This document shows positions 21,889 through 30,772 of a stretch of DNA of 38,244 nt, piece by piece. A program made the position numbers and the translations under genes. The notes below the pieces were generated by a model that was given only the letters and a program-made list of their open reading frames with translations, was not told where the DNA came from and searched no databases. Each line of letters starts with the position of its first letter. The first letter of the stretch is position 1. The DNA comes from Mayfieldus sp038040285 (lineage in GTDB: Bacteria; Actinomycetota; Thermoleophilia; Solirubrobacterales; 70-9), in NCBI GenBank assembly GCA_038040285.1, contig JBBPIN010000026.1:1-38244 (forward strand), read 5' to 3'.

Positions 21889-23343
21889 TCAGTGGGGGAA
21901 ATGCGGGAAGTGGGACTTCCCGACCTTCCCGAGGAAGGGGATCAGGTTGTCGAGGAACTCGTTGTTGGGGCTCGCAGCGCTGGGGTCGTTGTGCGAATAG
22001 GTGTTCTGACGATTGATCAACGTCAGCTTGCTGTCCGGAATCCCGGACTGCTGCGCGAGGATGCGGGCCGTGGCCAGCACCCCCTCGCCGCCGAGCGCCG
22101 CCCCGAAGGCGTAGATCGGCGTGTGCTTGCCGAGGTCGTCGCCATGGATCGCCTTGACATTGAGGATGCTCTGCGCCGGGTTCGCGTTCCCGTCCGCGAC
22201 CGCGCCGGAGTCGATCGTCAGACGCATCGGGTGATACCAGGCGCTGCCGTCGAGGCCGGCCAGCCCCTTTCCGCAAAGCATCGCCGCATAGCGCTGGATC
22301 GGTGTGATCGCGCCGGCCCTTTCCCAGCCACGTGGGTTGCCGCTGGCGGCGATGTGACCAGCATGTACCTGCGCAGCGATCAGATTGGGAGGCGAGCTCG
22401 GGACACTGACCGCGTAGCCGAACTGCGCCTCGTTGGTGGGCACCACTCCCGCCGGCAGAGGCGGCTTCAGGTTGGCCGGCAGCAGCGGGAAGCTGTAGCC
22501 GAGCGAGGGGCCGTTGGGGTCATACACGGTCCCGCAGGAACCGGTTGCTGAGAAGAGACCCAGGAACGGAGAGGGAATGCCTCCGAATGACAGCCAGGGC
22601 GAGCTGGTCTGCAGGCTCTGCAGCGATTGGGTCGCCTGCTGCGGGGTGACCGGGACCGGATTGCTCCCGCCGTCGATGTAAACGAGTCCCGAGAGATCCT
22701 TCGCCCCCGCCTTGCCGCTGAAGTCCCAGGTCGCGTAGGCGGTCGTGATCGACCCGCCGAGCGAATGGCCTCCCAGGGCGACCGTGCGGCCGAACCTGTG
22801 GGCGGCCTCGACGACGCGGTGCAGGTCCTCCATCTCGACGTTCATGCCCCACCCACGCCCGAACGCCACCGAGGTATCGGGAATCAGCTGGAAGTGGTCC
22901 GTGATGCTCGGGTTGTTAAGCCAGCCGAGGTAGTAGTCGGAGAGCTGCTGCGAATTCGCCTGGCCCTGTTTGAACTTGTTGAGGACCGACTGGTCCTCGA
23001 GCTGGTTCTCCCGCCGCTCAACCGACCAAACCTGCCAGCGACCGTGGGTCCGGTTGACGATGTCGTCCGCGAGCGGCTTGAAGTACCCGGCGCCGGCCGA
23101 GGTCCCGGGGTTGAGGACGAGGATGTTTCTGGCGAAGGGCGATCCAATCTTGAGCACTCCGACCCGGTCGAGGTTGTCGGGAGTGGCGGGGTCGTTGAAC
23201 CCCTGGATCCACGAGAAGCGCACGCAGTGAATAGACCACGGGCAGGCGTGCAGTCCGTGCGACGCCGCGGTGGAGGGGGCAAACCCGGCAATCGCCAGGC
23301 CAAGGGCCATCGTCAACGCGAGCTTCCTGCTCTTGGAACGCAT
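21889..23343 (-). CDS. Secreted alpha/beta hydrolase (lipase/esterase-like)
   Basis: The 484-aa protein begins with a signal peptide (residues 1-27, MRSKSRKL then a hydrophobic core ending near TAASHG). It has the serine-hydrolase elbow G-H-S194-L-G-G, preceded by a large region with NPGTSAGAGYFKPLADD. A late AGHI or NTYSHNDP segment probably supplies the His. I start at the ATG at 23343 because of GGAGGAGG just upstream and the clear signal peptide; the frame is open further upstream without merit. It is the last gene after six mce genes, 122 bases downstream, and may release lipids for import. A 17-base motif shared with another secreted hydrolase lies 74 bases upstream. Confidence 0.8.
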   Translation of the reverse strand: MRSKSRKLALTMALGLAIAGFAPSTAASHGLHACPWSIHCVRFSWIQGFNDPATPDNLDRVGVLKIGSPFARNILVLNPGTSAGAGYFKPLADDIVNRTHGRWQVWSVERRENQLEDQSVLNKFKQGQANSQQLSDYYLGWLNNPSITDHFQLIPDTSVAFGRGWGMNVEMEDLHRVVEAAHRFGRTVALGGHSLGGSITTAYATWDFSGKAGAKDLSGLVYIDGGSNPVPVTPQQATQSLQSLQTSSPWLSFGGIPSPFLGLFSATGSCGTVYDPNGPSLGYSFPLLPANLKPPLPAGVVPTNEAQFGYAVSVPSSPPNLIAAQVHAGHIAASGNPRGWERAGAITPIQRYAAMLCGKGLAGLDGSAWYHPMRLTIDSGAVADGNANPAQSILNVKAIHGDDLGKHTPIYAFGAALGGEGVLATARILAQQSGIPDSKLTLINRQNTYSHNDPSAASPNNEFLDNLIPFLGKVGKSHFPHFPH

Positions 23344-23416
23344 GCTTCCTCCTCCGTGAGTGCCGTGGACCGGCGAGCCGCGAGACCGGCTCCCGTCAGG
23401 CATCTGACGCAAGCCT

Positions 23417-23433
23417 AGCCCCAGTGCGTGGGA
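23417..23433. promoter_or_regulatory. 17-base motif shared by two hydrolase promoters, copy 1
   Basis: AGCCCCAGTGCGTGGGA occurs 74 bases before the secreted hydrolase at 21889-23343. It differs at one position from the copy at 36571-36587 upstream of another secreted hydrolase. It may be an operator or promoter element; the function is not established. Confidence 0.4.
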
Positions 23434-23465
23434 TTCGGGCCAGCTCAGCCGATGAAGGCAGGCGC

Positions 23466-25022
23466 CTAGGGCTGCTGGAAGACGTGCAGGTAGTCGGTCG
23501 CCGGCCCGCCCTGTCCGAGCGGATTGAACGGCCCCTGCTTCACGCAGCCGACGTTGGGGATCCCTGCGGAGCTCAGGTTGTCGTCGAAGGCGTACTTCTT
23601 CAGCCGGTTGAAGTAGTCGGTCGCCTGCGCGACGTCTCCACCGGTCCTGACATTGAACGCCGGCAGGTTCGGGGTGTTGGGGTCGAGCTGGACGGTGTGC
23701 AGGGGCCCGCCTGCGCACTGCGCGGTCTCGAAGGACTGCATGCCGCCGCTGGCCACCCCGTTGTAGCCGAGAGGTTGTGTGTAGGGCTTGGTTCGGTCGT
23801 TGGAAAGCCGGTTGTTGAACGCGGCGAGGACGTCGGGCGAGAGGGGCGAGATGACCCGCAGGTACTTGAACGGCTTGTTGTTGCTCTCCACGCCGGCGCC
23901 GACCGCGTTGATCGCCGTGCTGGCGTTGCCCAGGAACGCCGTTATCTCGTGCTTGTACATCGACGCCGCCTGTAGCAGCGGGTTGAACTCCTTCAGGAAC
24001 GGCGGTAGGCCGTTGAGCAGCGGTGGGAGGTCGGCGACCAGCAGCCTGCGCAGCGCGGGGAAGGCCTTCCGCGCTCCCGCGACCACCGGACGCAGCCCGA
24101 TGAAGAGCCCGTTGAGCTGCTTCGAGAAACTCCCCAGGTCGCGAACGACCGGCGTCAGGTCCCGCGCCGACGGGCGCAGCTGACGGACCAGCGGATCGGT
24201 GTTGGCGGCGAAGCGTTGCAGCCGGGTCAGCGTCGCCCGCGACTGGTCGAGGAAGGTCGGGAAGGCTATGAAGGCGTTCTGAAGCTCGCGGTTGCGCCGC
24301 GCCGTGGTCGTGAAGACCCGATCGGAGTTCTGGATCAAGCCCCGGAGCTGACCTTGGCGCTCGCTCAGCGACTGGAAAACGGTGCCGCCGTTTCGGATCA
24401 GCTGCCCCACGGCGACGTTCTGGGTGTCGAGCACGCGCAGCAACCGGTCGGCGTCGGTGAAGGTCGGCTCCAGCTCACCGAGCGCGTCCGAGAGGGCCTT
24501 GCCCTGTCCCCGAAGCGCGATCGCGGCGTTCTGCATCCACCCTTCGAAGGCGAGCCGGGTCTTCGGATTGAAGGCGCGGAATATCTCGTCGAGCTGGACC
24601 GCCTGCGACACCTGTCCGTTGGGCAGCGTCCCACCATCGGACAGCTTCGGCCCGTTCGGCCCGCCCGGCGTGAGCTCGACGTAGGTCTCCCCCAGCAGCG
24701 TCTTCTGGCGCAGGATCGCCCGCGTGTTGGCGGGGATCGGCGCGTAGTTGTCGATCAGCTCCAGCGTCGCCAGCGCGTGCTTGCCGTCCGGAGACAGCTG
24801 GATCTTCTGCACCTTGCCGACCGAGACGCCGGAGATCCGCACGTCGGACTGGTTCGCGAGCGAGGCCGCCTCGCTGAACGGGATCTTCACGATGTAGCCC
24901 TTCGCCTTCAGCGGAGTCGGGCCACCGAACGTGATCCAGAGGAAGAGCAGGATCCCGAAGCAGGAGAGCGCGAAGCCGACGATCGTGCCCATCTGCCAGA
25001 TTGTCGGCGCGCGCTTCTGCAT
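23466..25022 (-). CDS. MCE/MlaD-family protein, sixth in operon
   Basis: The 518-aa protein has a short cytoplasmic lead, a transmembrane helix (about residues 11-31), and an MCE domain (about 38-120; ISGVSVGKVQKIQL). A long helical region with repeated VRQLRPSARDLTPVVRDL-type segments follows. MCE proteins of actinobacteria assemble as hetero-hexamers that form a tunnel carrying lipids from the outer envelope to a YrbE-type permease. The start overlaps the preceding stop by one base (TGATG). The final 60 residues are Gly/Pro/Asn-rich and contain VGCVKQGPFNP. Confidence 0.88.
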   Translation of the reverse strand: MQKRAPTIWQMGTIVGFALSCFGILLFLWITFGGPTPLKAKGYIVKIPFSEAASLANQSDVRISGVSVGKVQKIQLSPDGKHALATLELIDNYAPIPANTRAILRQKTLLGETYVELTPGGPNGPKLSDGGTLPNGQVSQAVQLDEIFRAFNPKTRLAFEGWMQNAAIALRGQGKALSDALGELEPTFTDADRLLRVLDTQNVAVGQLIRNGGTVFQSLSERQGQLRGLIQNSDRVFTTTARRNRELQNAFIAFPTFLDQSRATLTRLQRFAANTDPLVRQLRPSARDLTPVVRDLGSFSKQLNGLFIGLRPVVAGARKAFPALRRLLVADLPPLLNGLPPFLKEFNPLLQAASMYKHEITAFLGNASTAINAVGAGVESNNKPFKYLRVISPLSPDVLAAFNNRLSNDRTKPYTQPLGYNGVASGGMQSFETAQCAGGPLHTVQLDPNTPNLPAFNVRTGGDVAQATDYFNRLKKYAFDDNLSSAGIPNVGCVKQGPFNPLGQGGPATDYLHVFQQP

Positions 25023-26338
25023 CAGCCGCAGGCCTCCGCCTGGGTCGGGAAGTGGGTGAGCTGCGACAGGGTGAGGTCGAACGGGTGGGTGGACGAGATC
25101 GTCGCCGCGATGCCGGCGGTCTGACAGCTGCCCATGATCAGCCCCCGCCGCAGCGGTCCGTAGGCGTCCTGGTTGAGGTAGACCGAGTTGAGGTCGTGGT
25201 TGAGCCAGCCGAGGTAGAAAAGGGCGTTGCCGACGCTGGGGTTGGGGTTGTAGGCCAGCTCGTTGAGCCCGTAGTTGAGGTTGGAGAGCCCGGTCTTCAG
25301 CCCGGTGACAGACTTGTTCAGCGGATCCGCGCCCTGCACCAGGTGGCGGACCGGCGTCTGGATCTGGCGCGTGAAGGGTCGGATCTGGTCGCGGATCGGC
25401 GGAGTCGTGTCGCGGAACAGGCGCTGTGAAGCCTCGAGGCCGCCTTTCAGCGCCGCCGCCGAGGGAATCAGCGCCGGAAGCGAGCGCCGCAGCTGGATCG
25501 AAAGCTTGTCCGCGCTGCCGAGGCCGTTTCGAGTCGCCTGAAGGGTCGACGGAAGCTCCTGGAGCGAGGCGCGGATCGCTGCCTGCTGGTTGGCGAAGGA
25601 GCTGAACACGGCGTTGGAGGAGTCGACGAACTGGGACAGCTGCTGGTCATGGCGGCCCAGCTCCTGGGCGAGCAGCCCGAAGTTGTGGATCACGCGGGCG
25701 AGGTTGTGGCGGCGCGTCGCCACCGCCGTGTTGATGCGGGCGATGTCGCGGGTCGTCGGCTCCAGCCTGCGCAGCGCGGCGGAGAGCTGCTGCCCCTTCT
25801 CCTTGCTTCCGATTCCCACCGCCCCGCCGTTCAGCAGCAGGGTGAGGTAATTCCGGGTGTCGGAGTCCAGCGTGGCGAGGATCTCGTCCGCGTTGACCTG
25901 CGGCTTGGTGCTGGCCAGCGGGACCGTCGAGCCCTCCTTGATCTCGGGGCCGGACCTGCCCGGGTCCACCTCGATCACCATGTCGGCGAGACCGGTCTTC
26001 GGGCGCAGCAGCAGCGAAGCGTCGCGGTGGATCAACGGCGCGTACTTGGGCTCGATGTCCATCCGCACCACGGCGTGGCCGTCCTGGAGATTGACGTTGC
26101 CGACCTTGCCCACCTGGATGCCGGAGATGTCGATCCCCTGGCCCTGTCCTGGGGTCACCGCCTGTGCGGGCAGGAACTCGGCCTTCAGCTCGAAGAAGCT
26201 CTGTCCGAAGAACGGCACCCAGCTCGGCAACGAAGCCTTCTGCTGGCCGACGATCACCAGCGTCGCGGCGAGGCCGGCGAACGCCAGCACGATCACCGCC
26301 ACCAGGTCCCGAGTACGTCCGCGCAGCGCTCGGCTCAT
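25022..26338 (-). CDS. MCE/MlaD-family protein, fifth in operon
   Basis: At 438 aa this is the shortest of the six. It has one transmembrane helix (about residues 11-31) and an MCE domain including QAVTPGQGQGIDISGIQVGKVGNV. The helical barrel-forming region contains RRHNLARVIHNFGLLAQELGRHDQQLSQFVDSSN. The tail carries LGWLNHDLNSVYLNQDAYGPLRRGL. It would contribute one subunit to the hexameric lipid channel. It is coupled to both neighbours by overlapping stop and start codons. Confidence 0.88.
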   Translation of the reverse strand: MSRALRGRTRDLVAVIVLAFAGLAATLVIVGQQKASLPSWVPFFGQSFFELKAEFLPAQAVTPGQGQGIDISGIQVGKVGNVNLQDGHAVVRMDIEPKYAPLIHRDASLLLRPKTGLADMVIEVDPGRSGPEIKEGSTVPLASTKPQVNADEILATLDSDTRNYLTLLLNGGAVGIGSKEKGQQLSAALRRLEPTTRDIARINTAVATRRHNLARVIHNFGLLAQELGRHDQQLSQFVDSSNAVFSSFANQQAAIRASLQELPSTLQATRNGLGSADKLSIQLRRSLPALIPSAAALKGGLEASQRLFRDTTPPIRDQIRPFTRQIQTPVRHLVQGADPLNKSVTGLKTGLSNLNYGLNELAYNPNPSVGNALFYLGWLNHDLNSVYLNQDAYGPLRRGLIMGSCQTAGIAATISSTHPFDLTLSQLTHFPTQAEACG

Positions 26339-27834
26339 GGCGCCACCGTCGGGCTCGGAGGACCGGGCTGGCCGGCCGGGCCGTTGAGGTTGGGAACCGA
26401 CTGCGTGTCGCAGGCGACCTTGTGGTTGATCGCGGGCTTGGGCCCGAGAGCTGGCTGCGTTCCCAGCAGCGGCTTGATCGTGAAGCCGGTGAGAGCGTTG
26501 GCGTTGAGTCCCCCGCTCGGGTTGTTGACCCGCACCTTGACCGGACCTCCTCCGGACTGGAAGCGGACGTAGGGGCCGTTGGCGTCGAAGTTCTGGCTCT
26601 CACCGGCCAGGTCGACGAACCCGTAGAAGGCCTCCCGGTAGTTAGGCTCGCCGCTGCTGAAGGAGTCGTTGATCACCTGGTCGCCGGTCGGTATCAGCAC
26701 GTTGGCGACGCAGTTGCTGGTCTTGGTCAGGCTGGGCAGGGCGCTGAGACCGGCCCCGATCGCTCCGGCGAGGCCGGGCGTGCCCTTGCGCAGCAGATGC
26801 GCGATGCCGCCCAGCTCGCGCTTCGAGAGCAGCGGCTTGGTCTGGTCCAACCACGGATCGGCGGCCCGGAAGGTCGCCGGCAGCTCGGCAATTCCGGGTC
26901 GCAGCTCGATCGCGAAGGAGCGCAGGAACGGCAGCGAGTCGTTGAGGTGCAGCAGCGAGGAGCGCGCGGTGGTCAGCGTAGGCGCCAGCAGGCGCACCGT
27001 GGAGGCGAGGTTGTCCGACTCCGACGCCAGCGCCCCGGTCGTCGTGTTGAAGTTGGTGATCAGGTCCTTGAGCTGCTGCTCGCGCGAGGCCAGGGCGCCC
27101 ATGAAGCGGCTGGTTCCGCGCAGCAGGCCGGAGAGGTCGTGCGGCCCAGTGCCGAGGAAAGCCTCGCTGACGATCGCGGTGTTCTTGCCCGCCGCGGCGC
27201 CGTAGTCGAAAGTCTTGTTGAGTGCCTCGCCGCCGGTCAGGCCCTGCACGTCGGGGTCTTGGGTCAGATCCTGGGCGGCGGTCGGCCGAGCGCCGAGCGC
27301 CGTGCCGAATCCCTCCAGCAGCGCCCTGAGGTTTTGGCGCTGCGGCGACTGCAGCGCCGTCAGAACCTCGTCGAGCTGCACCGCGGTGGCGGTGTGGCTA
27401 ACCGGGATCGAGCCGTTGCTTGGCAACTCCGGTTTGCTCGGGCTGCCGGGGTCGACGTCGAGGAAGAAGTTCCCCTCCAGGAAGATGCGGGGGCGGATCT
27501 TCACGAAGGCGTCGGTGTGGATCGGCTGGCCCGAGCCGTTGACCGTGAAGGTGACCCGGGAGTTGTCGCCCTCCGAACTCACCGACTTCACCTCTCCGAC
27601 GTTCACCCCCGCGATCCGAACCGGCGAGCGGGTGCGGATGTTGGCCGCGTTCTGGAACGTCGCGTTGACCTCGTAGCCGGCGCCGGTGAACGGGAGCTGC
27701 TTGGCGAAGGCCATGTAGAAGCCGAAGATGATCAGCAGGACGACGAAGATTCCGACCGCGGTCGGGCCCGGGCCGCCGAGGCTGCGGAAGAACTGCTCGT
27801 TGTACCTGCCGCGCTGGCTGCGCTTCCGGGCCAT
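26335..27834 (-). CDS. MCE/MlaD-family protein, fourth in operon
   Basis: The 499-aa protein has a 24-residue basic cytoplasmic N-terminus, a transmembrane helix (about 26-43) and an MCE domain with SPVRIAGVNVGEVKSV. The rest is a long helical region ending in a Pro-rich tail (GPAGQPGPPSP). Compared with its neighbours the N-terminus is unusually basic (MARKRSQRGR). It overlaps the third gene by one base and the fifth by four. Confidence 0.88.
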   Translation of the reverse strand: MARKRSQRGRYNEQFFRSLGGPGPTAVGIFVVLLIIFGFYMAFAKQLPFTGAGYEVNATFQNAANIRTRSPVRIAGVNVGEVKSVSSEGDNSRVTFTVNGSGQPIHTDAFVKIRPRIFLEGNFFLDVDPGSPSKPELPSNGSIPVSHTATAVQLDEVLTALQSPQRQNLRALLEGFGTALGARPTAAQDLTQDPDVQGLTGGEALNKTFDYGAAAGKNTAIVSEAFLGTGPHDLSGLLRGTSRFMGALASREQQLKDLITNFNTTTGALASESDNLASTVRLLAPTLTTARSSLLHLNDSLPFLRSFAIELRPGIAELPATFRAADPWLDQTKPLLSKRELGGIAHLLRKGTPGLAGAIGAGLSALPSLTKTSNCVANVLIPTGDQVINDSFSSGEPNYREAFYGFVDLAGESQNFDANGPYVRFQSGGGPVKVRVNNPSGGLNANALTGFTIKPLLGTQPALGPKPAINHKVACDTQSVPNLNGPAGQPGPPSPTVAP

Positions 27835-29270
27835 CAGCCGCCACCCCCGCTCTTCTTCTTCTTCTTCTTCGGCTGGCCCTCGGTCTCCGTGCCCTGGTTA
27901 CCTGGCACGTTGCCGATCACCGTCGCCCCCGCGTTGTAGGTCTCGTTTCCGGCCTCGCACTCCTTGGGCTGGCCCGGCGCGGCGGAGTTCGGATAGGGGT
28001 TGTAGTGCAGGTGGTTGGCCAGGTCGGGGCCGTTGGCGGGCGCCCCGGCCGGCGAGCCGATGTTGTTGGGGCCGCTCGGCGGTGCCAGCAGCGCGAAGCG
28101 CTGCCAGGTTCCGATCCCGTCCCCAAGACTGGGGATCGAGGCGCCGTTTCGCAGCAGCAAAGTGAGGTAGTTGCAGACCGTCTGCGCCGGCGTGATGAAG
28201 GCCAGGGTCGGGTCGAGGAACGAGTTGGTCTGGGTGAGCAGCTGAAGGCCGGGAGTGACGCCCGCCGTATTGCCGAAGTCGACCACCGCCTGGGCTGTGG
28301 GCGCCAGCTCCGCGTTCAGCACCGGCGTCTTGCGCAGCACCGGCGGCCCGGAGCGGGTCGCCGCCGCCAGCTGCGGAGCTGCGCTGACCAGCAGCCGTGA
28401 GCTGGGCTGGAGGTCGGCGAACAATGCCTGGCTGTCGCGCAGGAACGGCCGGATGTGGGGCATCGTCCGGATCGCCGTGTCCTCGGTCGGCGGGCCCTTG
28501 GAGATGAACTGCTGGATGAACGGCCGCGCCACCCTCGACAGCGCCGTGAAGGTCGTGTCGAGGGAGACGAACATGTGCGCCTGCGTCTCGGCCACCGGGG
28601 CGACCTCCGACGCGGTCGCCTCCAGGGCGTTGAAGAAGCGACCCAGCCCGGTCGACGGCGAGGCCAGGTTTCGCGCCACCGGGTCGAGGCGCTGGAGCAC
28701 GGACGGCAATATCCCGATCGTGGCGTTGATGTCCGGCCCCCGCCCGGCAATCGCCGATCCGAACTCCAGCTCGTTGCGCTGGATCGCCTTCCGGGTCTGC
28801 GCGTCGAACATGTTCAGCACCTGGTCGATGTCGACCGTCTCCGGGCGCGCCGCGGCAAGCGACAGCGTGCTGGCCTCGGGAAGCCCCTTCTGCGAGTTCC
28901 CCGGCCGCACCTCCAGGTACTTGAGGCCGAGCGCCGACCTCGTGCGAACCGCCACGGTGGTGTCGGCGGGCAGCGGGTCGACGCTCTTGTCGAGCTTTAG
29001 GTTGAGCTTCGCGGTCGCCGTCCCGTCGCTGTGCTGCACCGGCTGCACCGACTCGACCGCCCCCACGCGGATGCCGCCGACCCGCACGTCGTTTCCCTTC
29101 ACCAGCGAGTCGGCGTCGGGGACCTGGACCGAGATCCGGTAGGTGGGCACGAAGGGCAGCCCGTTGTTGGCGTTGTAGGCGAGGAACACGGCGACGATCA
29201 CGATCAGCACGGTGAGCGCCCCGACGAGCGTCGGGTCCGCAGCCAGCCTTTGCATGCGCCGTCCCCTCAT
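27834..29270 (-). CDS. MCE/MlaD-family protein with polylysine tail, third in operon
   Basis: The 478-aa protein has a transmembrane helix (about residues 14-32), an MCE domain with VKGNDVRVGGIRVGAVESVQ, and a helical region. An extended hydrophilic tail ends in six lysines followed by SGGGG, encoded by an AAG-rich run (about 27850-27870). The polylysine end is absent from the other five proteins. It might contact acidic cell-wall polymers or a partner subunit, which is inference. The start overlaps the second gene by four bases. Confidence 0.88.
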   Translation of the reverse strand: MRGRRMQRLAADPTLVGALTVLIVIVAVFLAYNANNGLPFVPTYRISVQVPDADSLVKGNDVRVGGIRVGAVESVQPVQHSDGTATAKLNLKLDKSVDPLPADTTVAVRTRSALGLKYLEVRPGNSQKGLPEASTLSLAAARPETVDIDQVLNMFDAQTRKAIQRNELEFGSAIAGRGPDINATIGILPSVLQRLDPVARNLASPSTGLGRFFNALEATASEVAPVAETQAHMFVSLDTTFTALSRVARPFIQQFISKGPPTEDTAIRTMPHIRPFLRDSQALFADLQPSSRLLVSAAPQLAAATRSGPPVLRKTPVLNAELAPTAQAVVDFGNTAGVTPGLQLLTQTNSFLDPTLAFITPAQTVCNYLTLLLRNGASIPSLGDGIGTWQRFALLAPPSGPNNIGSPAGAPANGPDLANHLHYNPYPNSAAPGQPKECEAGNETYNAGATVIGNVPGNQGTETEGQPKKKKKKSGGGG

Positions 29271-30772
29271 TGCCCGAGCAGGTATTTGAGGACGTCCCGT
29301 GCGCTGCCCCCAGCGCCGGGGCCGTTGGCGCCCTTCCCGGCGCCGACGGGTCGCGGCCCGGTCCGGGTGGGCTCATTCAGCGGCTTCGTCCGCCCGGCGC
29401 CGCGGCTCTGCTTGCGATTGGACCGCTCGGTGAGAGCGAGCAGCCTTCCGAGCCGGCCCAGGTTCGGCGTGCGCGCGACGCTGGCGCTGCCGGTGGCGTG
29501 CTTCCAGTTGGCCTGGCACTCGCCCGCCGGCACGGTCGCGTAGTCGATGCAGTTGGTGGCCAGCAGGTTCTCGCGCAGCAGGTGGCCGAACTGGTCGTAG
29601 CCGTTGGCCCAGCCGACGTTGTTGTAGAGGAAGCTCACCAGGTGCTCGAAGCCCTTCGTCGTCCGCACGCTCTTCAGCAGGCGTCCGAGATTGCTCAGCG
29701 GGCTGGCGCCGGCCTTCGCGAGGTTGGTCAGGTTCTGGATCGTCGGGTCGGCCTGGACCAGCAGCGGCCCTGCCTGCACCGCGGCGTTGCCGAGGCTGCG
29801 CAGCGAGATGTTGGTCGCCGTGGCGAACGGCGCCAGCTGCTTCGTGGCGACGGTCAACGACGGGGCGGCCTTGCCGAAGTTGGAGAACACGGGGGTCGCC
29901 TGGCGGCTGAAGCCCCCGAGGTCGCGCATCGTCTGACGCAGCTCGACGAGGGTCCGCGGCAGCTTCTGAAGGCCGCGCTCGATGTCGGCTCGGCGCTCGG
30001 CGGAGGCGGCCGCGGTCTCGCCGGCGGTGTCGATGAAGCCGGCGACGTGGGCGCGCTCGCGGGCGAGCGGCGCGAGGATCGCGTCGGAGTCGCTGGTCAA
30101 CTTGGCGAGCGCGTGGTTCTGGGCGGCGAGGATCGCCAGCACGCGGTCGAGCTGGCGCAGCGCCGGGTCGGCGCGGCGCACCACCTCGGCGAGGTCGGGG
30201 CCGCGTGCCGCCAGGGCGGCGCCGAGGTCGTTGATGATGAGCCGGAAGCGCTCGGCGAACGGCAGACGCTGGATGTCGTTGACCAGGTCGAGGTCGGTGG
30301 CCTTGCCGTTGTTCTCGATCGGCAGCAGGTACTCGCCGGAGCCCGGCTGCCCATCCGGGACCTGGGTGAGCGAGGGCGGGGGCTTTGAACCGGGCGCCCG
30401 CGGCTGGGTCACCTGACAGTCGATGTACTTCTCGCCGATCAGCGATTGCGGCCTGATCAGGCAGGAGGCGTCGCGGCGGAAGTCCTGGAAGCCGGGGTCG
30501 GTGATCTTCATCACCACGACCGCCTTGCCGGGGATCGGATGCGGGCCGCCCTGGAGGCTCGCCGTCTCGTCCTTGCCGGTGACGTCGACCGAGTCCACCG
30601 TGCCGACGTTTGCGCCCGCCACGCGCACGTCCTCGCCAGGGACTATGAAGCCGCCGTTGTCGAAGATGCCGCGGACGTTGTAGGTGCCGCCGCCGCTGGA
30701 GCCGGCGGTGCCCGCGAGCACCAGGCCGGTGCAGGCCACGACGATCACGAGTGTCGCCAGCAACCTTCTCAT
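29267..30772 (-). CDS. MCE/MlaD-family protein, second in operon
   Basis: The 501-aa protein has almost no cytoplasmic lead and a hydrophobic segment at residues 4-21 containing VVAC (Cys14), which could be read as a lipobox or simply as an anchor. The MCE domain (about 32-120) carries an insertion (GKDETASLQGGPHPIPGK) and two cysteines that may pair (ASCLIRP, YIDCQ). The helical region and a basic, Pro-rich C-terminus follow. Overlaps of four bases at both ends indicate tight coupling in the operon. Confidence 0.88.
   Translation of the reverse strand: MRRLLATLVIVVACTGLVLAGTAGSSGGGTYNVRGIFDNGGFIVPGEDVRVAGANVGTVDSVDVTGKDETASLQGGPHPIPGKAVVVMKITDPGFQDFRRDASCLIRPQSLIGEKYIDCQVTQPRAPGSKPPPSLTQVPDGQPGSGEYLLPIENNGKATDLDLVNDIQRLPFAERFRLIINDLGAALAARGPDLAEVVRRADPALRQLDRVLAILAAQNHALAKLTSDSDAILAPLARERAHVAGFIDTAGETAAASAERRADIERGLQKLPRTLVELRQTMRDLGGFSRQATPVFSNFGKAAPSLTVATKQLAPFATATNISLRSLGNAAVQAGPLLVQADPTIQNLTNLAKAGASPLSNLGRLLKSVRTTKGFEHLVSFLYNNVGWANGYDQFGHLLRENLLATNCIDYATVPAGECQANWKHATGSASVARTPNLGRLGRLLALTERSNRKQSRGAGRTKPLNEPTRTGPRPVGAGKGANGPGAGGSARDVLKYLLGQ

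Noticed and set aside
19852..22551. 899-aa open frame on the plus strand
   Set aside because: It lies antisense to the monooxygenase and secreted hydrolase, which have clear motifs. Long antisense frames are expected in GC-rich DNA, and its translation is Arg/Val/Asp-rich without domains.
26164..27939. 591-aa open frame on the plus strand
   Set aside because: It is antisense to two MCE genes with clear domains and overlapping stop and start codons. It has no ribosome-binding site or recognisable motif.
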